64,000 bases of DNA from Microbulbifer agarilyticus S89 (GTDB taxonomy: Bacteria; Pseudomonadota; Gammaproteobacteria; Pseudomonadales; Cellvibrionaceae), in assembly GCF_000220505.1 (NCBI RefSeq), contig NZ_AFPJ01000042.1, positions 62,001 through 126,000 on the forward strand, in the 5' to 3' direction. This document shows, in pieces, positions 9,015 through 16,841 of the stretch (position 1 is its first letter; each line of letters begins with the position of its first letter). A program made the translations under genes and the position numbers. The notes under the pieces were generated by a model. It had not been told where the DNA came from, searched no databases, and saw only the letters and a program-made list of their open reading frames with translations.

Positions 9015-9024
9015 TTGTTAACAA
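9015..9024. promoter_or_regulatory. Operator TTGTTAACAA before the dehydrogenase-kinase-enolase operon
   Basis: Perfect palindrome TTGTTAACAA followed by TCTACA, 55 bases upstream of the dehydrogenase start. It is one of two copies in the 264-base divergent region and is the copy nearer the minus-strand operon. Confidence 0.65.
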
Positions 9025-9136
9025 TCTACAACATATAAATTGGCATGAAAAGGTGCTCTATTAATTACCTAACAGGGAAAAGGCAGCGCATTACCAATCT
9101 GGCACCAATGTCAGGAATGTCCAAACCACACACTTT

Positions 9137-9146
9137 TTGTCAACAA
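9137..9146. promoter_or_regulatory. Operator TTGTCAACAA before the GH86 lipoprotein gene
   Basis: TTGTCAACAA followed by TTTAC (twice: ATTTACTATTTAC), 79 bases upstream of the GH86 start at 9225. It matches the recurring core with one changed centre base. Confidence 0.6.
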
Positions 9147-9210
9147 TTTACTATTTACAGTAGCCTGCCGGCGCCGCTAGTATCCGCGAGACAAAACGAT
9201 AAAAACGATC

Positions 9211-9221
9211 TGGAGAGAGAG
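9211..9221 (+). promoter_or_regulatory. Purine-rich leader/ribosome site TGGAGAGAGAG
   Basis: TGGAGAGAGAG lies three bases before the ATG at 9225, and nearly the same string precedes both TonB-dependent receptor starts (20341-20351 and 29516-29526, minus strand). It decides the start of the GH86 lipoprotein at 9225 over the upstream ATG at 9045, because 9225 also begins a proper lipoprotein signal. Confidence 0.6.
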
Positions 9222-9224
9222 CGG

Positions 9225-11663
9225 ATGAGACCCTATTCCCTACCTGCGCGATTCGCTTTGCTTACCCTGACCGCAGCTCTTGCGGCCTGTGGCGGAGGCA
9301 GTAGCGGCAACTCTGGTAACGACCAGCCGCCACAAGACAACGGCGGTGTGCAACAAGACACACGTCCCGATGCCTTTGCATTTTCCGCCGTTAACGACGC
9401 GGACCTGGATACGGCTTATACCTCCGATGCCACTACCGTCTCCGGTATCAATACGGCCGCGAATGTGAGCATTAGTGGTGGAGAGTACTCGGTGAACAAC
9501 GGCAGCTATTCCAGCGATGCCGCCACCCTTGAGAATGGTGACAGTGTCGCTGTGCGTGTCACTTCGAGCACCGCATACAGTACCGCAGTCGTCGCCACGC
9601 TGACGATTGGTGGAGTGAGCGCGGAATACACAGTCACCACTATGGCAGAACCTGTAGAACCGGCCCCTCCGGCAGAGAGTGCGATTAGAGTCGACTTCAA
9701 CCTGAATATGCGGCACTCGGTGGGTGGTGAGTCAGAATTTGATCGTCGCAAGTTCATAACAGTCCATGCTTCGAATACCGAAAATGACTGGTTTGGTGGC
9801 AACTCGCAAAGCGCCGGCGCGGCGAATGAAGACCCGGACCTGATGACGAATTTCCTGGAAGGTTACGATGTCTATTTCGGCCGGGACACCGGCGGCATGA
9901 AATGGCAGTTGAGCCAATTGCCAGAAGACGGCGCGCGTCCTGGGTTTATCGATGTGGATTCAGCTATCACCAACGGTGGCGGTATGCGCTGGAACTACAC
10001 CAAAGACATCAGCACAAAAGGCGAACTGATCCGGAAACATGGTCACCGTGCCATCGACATGGTGGTAGGCGGCCAACAGCACCCCTACTGGCCCAATGGC
10101 GCTGATACGGGTATGGGCTGGAGCTTCTCCACAACCGACACCGATGCAGAGCCGTTTGGTACCGCTGTCGGTCACTATATGGCGAATTTTCTCTACGAGT
10201 ATTTTAATCGCGGCGAAAATGATGAATTTGGTCAACCCAAGCCGGTTTATCTCGAGGTAATGAACGAGCCTCTTTACGAACTGGTGGATTACCCACGCGA
10301 AGGCACCACCGCCACCACCCCGCAAAAAGTATTCGATTTCCACAATGCTGTGGCAAACGAAGTTCGCGCATATCGCGATACATGGAATCAGGCATCACAC
10401 GAGAATGTCTTGATTGGCGGCTACACCGTTGCCTTCCCGGATTTTGAAAAAGACAACTTCAACCGCTGGGAAGAGCGCGACAAGCTGTTTATCGATGTCG
10501 CCGGCGACAACATGGACTTCCTGTCCGTGCACTTCTATGACTTCCCTGCATTTCAGGGCACCCGACAGCTCCGCCGCGGCAGCAATATTGAAGCCACCTT
10601 CGATATGCTCGAGCAATATAGCCTGATGGCAACCGGTGCACGCATGCCGTTTATGGTTTCTGAGATTGGCGCCACGGTGCACAGCATGATGAACGACGCC
10701 TGGTCGCCAGAGCGCGACAGTTACAAATTGCGCGCCTTGAACGGCCTTACCATGAATATGCTGGAGCGACCGGACCAAATTCTTAAGTCCATCCCGTTTG
10801 TCACCATCAAGGCGGAATGGGGGCGCGACCCAGATACCGGCATGCCCTACACCAACCGCCTGATGCGACAGAAAAAAGAAGGGGATGGTGAAACTGGCGA
10901 TGCGTGGGTATACACCGAGTTCGTCAAGTTCTACCAGCTGTGGTCCGAGGTAAAAGGTACCCGCGTAGATAGCTGGGCGAGCGATCTGGATATACAGGTG
11001 AATGCCTATGTCGATGGCAATACTGCGTATCTGGTACTTAACAATCTGGAACAGGAAGCCTCGGTACTGGACCTCGCCACCCTCGGTATCGCTGGGAACA
11101 GTTTTGACCGTGCGACTATCAAGCAATTGCACTATGACGATAGTGGAAAGCCTGTACTGGACGAAACCTCGGTCACCGAGTTGCCACAAACGTTTACCTT
11201 AAACGCCGAAGCGACCGCCATTTTGCAGTTGACCTTTACCGATGCGATTACCATCGACAACGACAATATGGAAACCAAGTACTACGCAGAGACTTACAAA
11301 CAGGCCATTACTGCTGGTGAAAAAATTTCGTTCGCCATCAACGGCGTTACCCTAGGCGATAACGGCGAAGCAATCTTGCGTTTGGGCGTCGGCCGAGATC
11401 ATGGCAAGTCCCTCACGCCTTCCGTAACCATAAACGGCAACACCTTGTCCGTGCCGGAAGATTACCAGGGCTACGACCAATATTACGGTGGCAAAGGTCG
11501 CGCACAATTCTTCGGCGTTATCGAGATTCCCGTGGACCACAGTTACCTGAGTGAAAACAATGCAATTGAAATTGTATTTGACGATGACGGTGGTTTTGTC
11601 AGCACTGTCACCGCACAGGTGTCCAATACTTCGTCCCCATTAAGTCGTGGTGCGCGTAACTAA
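9225..11663 (+). CDS. GH86 beta-agarase/porphyranase-type lipoprotein
   Basis: 812 residues. The start at 9225 gives a lipoprotein signal (FALLTLTAALAAC, Cys about residue 20), then a Gly/Asn linker, a small beta domain (about 45-145) and the GH86 catalytic region from about residue 155 (LNMRHSVGG). The acid/base is E348 in VMNEP and the nucleophile E480 in MVSEIGA, with the C-terminal beta domains typical of the family. GH86 enzymes are endo-acting on agarose or porphyran. The lipid anchor suggests an outer-membrane or periplasmic enzyme working on oligosaccharides, next to the large secreted GH86 downstream. An operator lies at 9137 and a weak terminator after the stop. Agarose versus porphyran cannot be settled by eye. 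Confidence 0.87.
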   Translation: MRPYSLPARFALLTLTAALAACGGGSSGNSGNDQPPQDNGGVQQDTRPDAFAFSAVNDADLDTAYTSDATTVSGINTAANVSISGGEYSVNNGSYSSDAATLENGDSVAVRVTSSTAYSTAVVATLTIGGVSAEYTVTTMAEPVEPAPPAESAIRVDFNLNMRHSVGGESEFDRRKFITVHASNTENDWFGGNSQSAGAANEDPDLMTNFLEGYDVYFGRDTGGMKWQLSQLPEDGARPGFIDVDSAITNGGGMRWNYTKDISTKGELIRKHGHRAIDMVVGGQQHPYWPNGADTGMGWSFSTTDTDAEPFGTAVGHYMANFLYEYFNRGENDEFGQPKPVYLEVMNEPLYELVDYPREGTTATTPQKVFDFHNAVANEVRAYRDTWNQASHENVLIGGYTVAFPDFEKDNFNRWEERDKLFIDVAGDNMDFLSVHFYDFPAFQGTRQLRRGSNIEATFDMLEQYSLMATGARMPFMVSEIGATVHSMMNDAWSPERDSYKLRALNGLTMNMLERPDQILKSIPFVTIKAEWGRDPDTGMPYTNRLMRQKKEGDGETGDAWVYTEFVKFYQLWSEVKGTRVDSWASDLDIQVNAYVDGNTAYLVLNNLEQEASVLDLATLGIAGNSFDRATIKQLHYDDSGKPVLDETSVTELPQTFTLNAEATAILQLTFTDAITIDNDNMETKYYAETYKQAITAGEKISFAINGVTLGDNGEAILRLGVGRDHGKSLTPSVTINGNTLSVPEDYQGYDQYYGGKGRAQFFGVIEIPVDHSYLSENNAIEIVFDDDGGFVSTVTAQVSNTSSPLSRGARN

Positions 11664-11703
11664 TATACTTTTTCGTTAAATAGACATTTCTTGCCACTTC
11701 CCC

Positions 11704-11734
11704 CGGGTCGGCCGCCTCGCGGCCGGCCCCTTCT
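11704..11734 (+). terminator. Probable terminator after the GH86 lipoprotein gene
   Basis: GGCCGC-CTC-GCGGCC, extended by CGGGT..GGCCCC, forms a GC-rich stem about 40 bases after the stop and is followed by TTCTT. The T-tract is weak. Confidence 0.45.
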
Positions 11735-11831
11735 TCCGAGTTACCTCTAGTCCGTGCACCCTCCAGTACCAGTTCGCATTTCTGAAAAAAACGCAAGAAC
11801 GGGAAAAATTCGCGCCATACATTATTGTCGA

Positions 11832-11841
11832 TTGTTAACAG
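11832..11841. promoter_or_regulatory. Operator TTGTTAACAG before the modular GH86 gene
   Basis: TTGTTAACAG followed by TTTATTGTTAA, 209 bases before the start at 12050. One outer base differs from the perfect palindrome, and the longer distance implies a long leader. Confidence 0.55.
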
Positions 11842-12049
11842 TTTATTGTTAAATATTGATACCGCGGATATAACGTGGACAGCTGCTGTGAAGTCGAGTG
11901 AGGCTTCAAGTAGCTGAAAGCAGAAACTACGGTCAATTCAAAGCCACTTCCTGTGCGCTTTGCCATTGCGAGGTATCGGCGAAACGCCAGAGCGGTTCAA
12001 AAAATAATAACGACACAAGCGGTACCGTGTCTCGATCCCGGAGCAAGCG

Positions 12050-15000
12050 ATGAAACTCCCCTACCCCAGGCGCCCCCTGGCACTGGCACAGTCTGTGCTG
12101 GCGGCAGGACTCGCCTTCAGTACTGCTGCAACCGCAGCAGACTATCGAATAGAGGCTGAATCCTTCAGCAGCGTCGGCGGTACCTACGCCGATGGCCAGC
12201 CTCAAAAAATCAGCGTTTACAATGTAAATGGTGTGACCGCCATTAACTATGTAAACCGTGGTGACTACGCCGAATACGCCTTGCAAGTTGCAGAAGCCGG
12301 CACTTATAACCTGCAATATCTGATCGGTACCAGCATGACTTCTGGCGCAGAGATCGATTTCCAGATCGGCTCCGGCAGCAACTGGACATCCCTGGTCAAG
12401 AAGGCGGTACCAGCAGGCCACTGGGATAATTTCCAGCCGCTGGATGCAGGTAACGTTTCGCTTCCAGCGGGCACCATTAACCTGCGCGTTGTTGGCTCTG
12501 GCAGCAACGACTGGCAGTGGAACCTGGATGCCCTGGAACTGACTCTCGTCAGCACCGGCGGCTCTAGCAGTAGCTCAAGCTCAAGCAGCAGCTCGAGCGG
12601 TGGCTCTAGTAGTTCCAGCAGCGCCGGTGGCAGCACCGAATTTACCGTGGAAGCGGAAAGCTTCGCGCAGGTTGGCGGTACTTATGCCGACGGCCAGCCG
12701 CAAAAAATCAGCGTGTACTCAGCCAATGGCGCGACCGCGATTAATTACGTCAATAAAGGTGACTACGCGGAATACTCCGTTTCTGTGCCTCAGGCGGGTA
12801 ACTACGACCTGACCTATTTCGCCGGCACTGCGGTGAACGGCGCGCAGATTGATTTCCAGCTGAACAGCAGCGGAAGCTGGCAGACTTTGGCACAAACCAA
12901 TGTTCCGAACATCGGCTGGGACAACTTCCAACCGCAAGCCGCGGATACCGTATACCTGCCAGCGGGCAGCCAACAAATTCGCGTGTACGGCGGTGGTAGT
13001 AATGATTGGCAGTGGAACCTGGACCGCATGGAGTTTGCGTATACCGGTGGTTCCTCAAGCTCCGGCGGTTCTTCTTCCAGCAGTTCCTCGAGTAGTTCGT
13101 CCAGTTCTTCAAGTAGTTCGTCGAGCAGTTCGTCCAGTTCCGGCGGCAGCAGCTCCAGTTCTTCCTCGAGCTCGTCTTCCAGTTCCTCGTCGAGCTCCTC
13201 AAGCTCCGGCGGTTCCTCTTCCAGCTCCAGCTCTGGCGGCACCTCGCCCGGTAACGGCAGCCCGGTTTCCGGAACCTTTACCCTGCAGGCAGAAAGCGCC
13301 CATGTAGTAGGTGGTGATATCGACACCTATGCCATCAACGGTGGTATGGCAGTCAACTACTTCAACAGTGGTGACTACCTGGAGTACAACCTGAGCCTGG
13401 ATCAGTCCGGCCTGTACCGTCCAAAGTTCTATGTGGGCACCGGAAATACTTCCGGTACGGCGGTTGGACTGATGGCCACCGACCACGAAGGTGAGCTGGT
13501 GATCAAAAACACCACCGATGTGGTGAGCCAAGGCGACTGGGATAGCTTCTATCTGGTAAATGCTTCCAGCGAAGTGAACCTGTTTGCCGGCGACCTGACC
13601 ATCCGTATTTACGGTGCCGGCAGTGAGGACTTCCAGTTCAATATCGACTACGCCATTTTCGAGCGCGTGGGTGATGCTGACCTGAACCTCGACGGTGACG
13701 GCGACGGTACGCCGGATGTTAGCGACCAGTGCCCGAGCACAGACCCAGCGGAAACCGCCAACAGTGTCGGCTGTGCACCCTCGCAGCTGGATACCGATGA
13801 AGATGGCATCAACGATGCGGAAGACCAATGTCCTACTACCGGACCTGGCGAATTCGTGAATGCCGTAGGCTGTGCGAGCCCCGGTGGTGACGACGACGAC
13901 TTCGATGGCGTACTCAACACGACGGATCAATGTCCCAACACCCCCTACGGTCAAAACGTTGACCCAACGGGTTGTAGCAGTTTCTCAGACAGTGATAGCG
14001 ATGGTGTTGCAGACAGCGCGGACAACTGCCCGTCTACTGCCGCCGGTGCGTTTGCCAATGAGTCCGGCTGTTCTGCCGCACAAGTTGGTAATACCCACAG
14101 CGCTACCGTCACGGTAAATGCCAACATCGCACATAGTGTTAACGGCGTATCCGACTTTGGTCGCGCTCGACATATCACAGCGCATACTGCGATCTATGAG
14201 CAGGACTGGGTTGGTCACTCCGACAAGCTGAACTACCTGCTAAATACCCTCGACGTGACCCTCGGGCGCGACAACGGTACAGCTACCTGGAAGTTCTCGG
14301 ATACCAAGGAAGACCCGAACAGGGAAAACTGGCCGGATATGGACTACATGGTGACACGCGGGCAGGAGCTGCGTGAAAACTATGAAGCCAACGCGTTCTA
14401 CAAGCGCTTCAGCCCGGAAAGCACCGAACTGATCGCCGGTACCAACCCACATCCCACCTACCCGACACTGAGCTGGTACGACAACGGGAAGACCTGGCAC
14501 AACTGGCAGCCGATGGATATCCAGACCTCTGCCGCATGGATGGGCCAGTACCTGAAGCACTACTACGCCAACAGCAGTAACGGCTTTATTGGTGATCCAA
14601 TGCCGAAGTACTGGGAAGTGATCAACGAACCGGACATGGAAATGAAAACCGGTAAGTTCATGGTCACCAATCAGGAAGCGCTGTGGGAATACCACAACTT
14701 GGTAGCGCAGGAAATCCGTGCGAAGCTCGGGAATGAGGCACCGTTGATCGGTGGCATGACCTGGGGGCAGCACGACTTCTATCGTCGCGATGGAATCTCT
14801 CGCTATGGCGATGATAACTATGCCCAGTGGATCACTGCTGAGGACCCGGCAGAAGAAGCCGCTGCCGAAGCCTTCTTTGAGAATGCGATGGCTACCACGG
14901 TGGACGATACCCGCGATCAGGACTGGTATCAGTGGGATGTGATGTGGAAAGGCTTTATGGATGCTGCCGGTCACAACATGGACTTCTATGCGGTACACGT

Positions 15001-16174
15001 CTATGACTGGCCCGGTGTCGATGGCGACAACATGTCGGTACTGCGCCGCAACGGCCACCTGCCCGCCATGCTGGACATGATGGAGTGGTACGACGTTTAC
15101 CAGAATGGTGAAGCCAATCGTAAACCTATCGTGCTGTCTGAGTATGGTGCGGTACAGGGTGGCTGGGACTATCTGGTGCACAACAATCGCTACGAATCTG
15201 AGGTGATGAAGTCCTTCAATGCGATGTTTATGCAAATCCTGGATCGCCCAGACTACGTCATCAAGTCCATGCCGTTCACCCCGGCGAAGCCGCTGTGGGG
15301 CTACAAACCATTCGGCTGCGGTTACGACGAAGTACGTACCTGTACTGCGCCTTACCACTACAGCCTGATGAAAGAGACTGCGCTCAACAGTGACGAGTGG
15401 AAGTGGTCCGACTACATCCAGTTCTACGAGCTGTGGGCAGATGTTGACGGCACACGGGTAGACAGCGTTTCCAGCGATGCAGACGTACAGGTTCAGTCCT
15501 ATGTAAATGACAACGAACTGTTTGTCATCCTCAACAACCTGGAGACCTATGCCACTACCATCAACCTGAACGTGGCGGGCCTTGGCGGCGCTGCGGTACA
15601 GAATGTTGAAATGCGAAATATGCGTTACGACAGCAGCTATGACACCGTGACCGATCGTCACCACATGCAGCAAGCACCCAGCACGCTGACACTGGGTGCC
15701 GATGCAACGGTTGTTCTGCGCTACACCTTGGGTAACAACATCACCATCAACCAGTCCATGGATGAGAAGAAGTACTTCGGTAACAGCGTAAGTGGTGGCA
15801 GTGAACCTCACCGCATTGCCGTGGCCGGCGGTGCCAAGACACTGAGTATTAACAATGTGTCGGTACCTGCAGGTTACGCTGAAGCGCAACTGCGCCTGAC
15901 CGTGGCACTCTTTCCGGATGAAGACGACAAGGTCGACACCAACCTCGGCATTGTGTCGCTCACCGTGAATGGTGAAGTGGTCGAGACACCCATTGACTGG
16001 CGTGGACGTCGGGCAAACAACGCCGAACGCTACTTCAACACACTGGAAATTCCTGTGCCTGTTGAATTGCTGCAAGCCAACAACACCATTGCCGTGGACT
16101 TCCGCCACGATGGCCAGTTGGCGGTTGCAAACCTGGTGATCAAGGAGTTTAGTGCGGCGCCTGTGCGCAACTAA
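12050..16174 (+). CDS. Secreted multimodular GH86 agarase: CBM6-CBM6-CBM6-like, poly-Ser linkers, TSP3 repeats, GH86
   Basis: 1374 residues. A Sec signal ends at A30. CBM6 modules lie at about 31-168 and 198-330 and a third, diverged CBM6-like module at about 407-540. Linkers of almost pure Ser with GG spacers lie at about 170-195 and 333-402. Four thrombospondin type 3 calcium repeats follow (about 540-680: DxDxDG..D..DQCP patterns ending in Cys), then GH86 (about 684-1374) with acid/base E860 (VINEP) and nucleophile E1031 (VLSEYGA). The order matches large agarases of Microbulbifer and relatives, where CBM6 binds agarose chain ends. It would be exported and act on gelled agar. ATG is preceded by GGAGCAAGCG; a strong terminator follows the stop. 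Confidence 0.92.
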   Translation: MKLPYPRRPLALAQSVLAAGLAFSTAATAADYRIEAESFSSVGGTYADGQPQKISVYNVNGVTAINYVNRGDYAEYALQVAEAGTYNLQYLIGTSMTSGAEIDFQIGSGSNWTSLVKKAVPAGHWDNFQPLDAGNVSLPAGTINLRVVGSGSNDWQWNLDALELTLVSTGGSSSSSSSSSSSSGGSSSSSSAGGSTEFTVEAESFAQVGGTYADGQPQKISVYSANGATAINYVNKGDYAEYSVSVPQAGNYDLTYFAGTAVNGAQIDFQLNSSGSWQTLAQTNVPNIGWDNFQPQAADTVYLPAGSQQIRVYGGGSNDWQWNLDRMEFAYTGGSSSSGGSSSSSSSSSSSSSSSSSSSSSSSSGGSSSSSSSSSSSSSSSSSSSSGGSSSSSSSGGTSPGNGSPVSGTFTLQAESAHVVGGDIDTYAINGGMAVNYFNSGDYLEYNLSLDQSGLYRPKFYVGTGNTSGTAVGLMATDHEGELVIKNTTDVVSQGDWDSFYLVNASSEVNLFAGDLTIRIYGAGSEDFQFNIDYAIFERVGDADLNLDGDGDGTPDVSDQCPSTDPAETANSVGCAPSQLDTDEDGINDAEDQCPTTGPGEFVNAVGCASPGGDDDDFDGVLNTTDQCPNTPYGQNVDPTGCSSFSDSDSDGVADSADNCPSTAAGAFANESGCSAAQVGNTHSATVTVNANIAHSVNGVSDFGRARHITAHTAIYEQDWVGHSDKLNYLLNTLDVTLGRDNGTATWKFSDTKEDPNRENWPDMDYMVTRGQELRENYEANAFYKRFSPESTELIAGTNPHPTYPTLSWYDNGKTWHNWQPMDIQTSAAWMGQYLKHYYANSSNGFIGDPMPKYWEVINEPDMEMKTGKFMVTNQEALWEYHNLVAQEIRAKLGNEAPLIGGMTWGQHDFYRRDGISRYGDDNYAQWITAEDPAEEAAAEAFFENAMATTVDDTRDQDWYQWDVMWKGFMDAAGHNMDFYAVHVYDWPGVDGDNMSVLRRNGHLPAMLDMMEWYDVYQNGEANRKPIVLSEYGAVQGGWDYLVHNNRYESEVMKSFNAMFMQILDRPDYVIKSMPFTPAKPLWGYKPFGCGYDEVRTCTAPYHYSLMKETALNSDEWKWSDYIQFYELWADVDGTRVDSVSSDADVQVQSYVNDNELFVILNNLETYATTINLNVAGLGGAAVQNVEMRNMRYDSSYDTVTDRHHMQQAPSTLTLGADATVVLRYTLGNNITINQSMDEKKYFGNSVSGGSEPHRIAVAGGAKTLSINNVSVPAGYAEAQLRLTVALFPDEDDKVDTNLGIVSLTVNGEVVETPIDWRGRRANNAERYFNTLEIPVPVELLQANNTIAVDFRHDGQLAVANLVIKEFSAAPVRN
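13051..13238 (+). repeat. Poly-serine linker coding repeat
   Basis: About 60 codons, nearly all Ser with Gly-Gly spacers, written with mixed TCC, TCG, AGC, AGT and TCT codons. Codon mixing lowers slippage risk and suggests selection on the protein. A shorter version lies at about 12556-12630. Such linkers are typical of Saccharophagus and Microbulbifer polysaccharidases. Confidence 0.85.
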
Positions 16175-16245
16175 AGACGAAAAAAGTAGCCGAAAAGCTC
16201 TAGAAAATCCGGTATCGCGAATATAAATTCAATACCGGTACTGTT

Positions 16246-16275
16246 AAGCCCACAGCTCTGTCTGTGGGCTTTTTT
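16246..16275 (+). terminator. Rho-independent terminator after modular GH86 gene
   Basis: AAGCCCACAG-CTCTGT-CTGTGGGCTTTTTT forms a clear stem with a T-tract, about 70 bases after the stop. Confidence 0.92.
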
Positions 16276-16451
16276 GTTGCCCAGAAAGACTCAACTAAAA
16301 CTATTCAATAGGAAACCTATACTTCCGTAGAAATAGGCAAGCATAGAACACAGGAATTAGATTAGACGGCTCGGAATATCAGTTGGACAGAATGGAGAGG
16401 GTGTTGATCTGTCCTTAAATTAGAGGGCACTCCAGAGCCAGAAATACAGCA

Positions 16452-16739
16452 CTATTCCACTAAGAAACAAATGGAACACTCCAGTTCCTCAGAAACATAT
16501 ACACCTGGATTCTGGTAGGTAACCTTTTCGTCACACCAAAACTTTTTACCACTGTCATATTCCCAATAAAATCCCGCGGTAAAAATTTTCAACTTTTGAA
16601 TGAATCCGTAGAACAACCCTTTTTCAATATGAAATTGATCCTTATCACTCAGTGCAGCTGGAAGTTTATATGGGTACTAAGGACTGACTTCTCTCAAAGA
16701 GCTATAGAAATCCTGAGAGACTGTAGCGGAAAATTTGGC
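16452..16739 (-). pseudogene. Possible decayed small gene
   Basis: In the 667-base gap between the GH86 gene and the receptor, the minus strand holds a protein-like frame of about 95 codons that ends at TAG 16452 and is interrupted by TAG at 16677. Parts read AKFSATVSQDFYSSL, then LPAALSDKDQFHIEKGLFYG, KIFTAGFYWEYDSGKKFW and CDEKVTYQNPGVYVSEELE. Composition and flow look like a real protein, perhaps a small secreted one with 'FWCD' near the C terminus. There is no start codon. I do not recognise the family. The rest of this gap holds only the two terminators. Confidence 0.3.
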
Positions 16740-16787
16740 CTATTCGCAGCTTCGGAATAGCGCATCATCTGCAACCCCAAAACAAAA

Positions 16788-16813
16788 GGCCGCGCCTGTT
16801 TCCAGACGCGGCC
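16788..16813 (-). terminator. Terminator of the first TonB-dependent receptor gene
   Basis: On the minus strand GGCCGCGTCTGGAAACAGGCGCGGCC forms a stem followed by TTTTGTTTT, about 30 bases after the receptor stop. Confidence 0.85.
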
Positions 16814-16841
16814 AAGCAATGACAATAATTGCTAAGAGGAC

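Larger units (their letters stand above)
11664..12049. other. Intergenic region between the two GH86 genes
   Basis: 386 bases without a gene. It holds a GC-rich hairpin (about 11704-11734), an AT-rich stretch with the operator TTGTTAACAG at 11832 and the overlapping ATTGTTAAATATTG, then about 170 bases of leader before the GGAG ribosome site at 12041. Confidence 0.6.

Noticed and set aside
13051-13238. Possible CRISPR-like or satellite repeat
   Set aside because: Irregular Ser-codon repeat in frame within a secreted enzyme; no conserved spacers and no cas genes.
12750-13326. Minus-strand frames rich in Glu/Leu or Arg/Asn repeats opposite the poly-Ser linkers
   Set aside because: Repetition only mirrors the Ser codons of the plus strand; no start or ribosome site of note.
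14240-16108. 622-codon minus-strand frame within the modular GH86 gene
   Set aside because: Shadow frame; His/Val-rich translation without motifs, opposite a clear GH86 catalytic domain.
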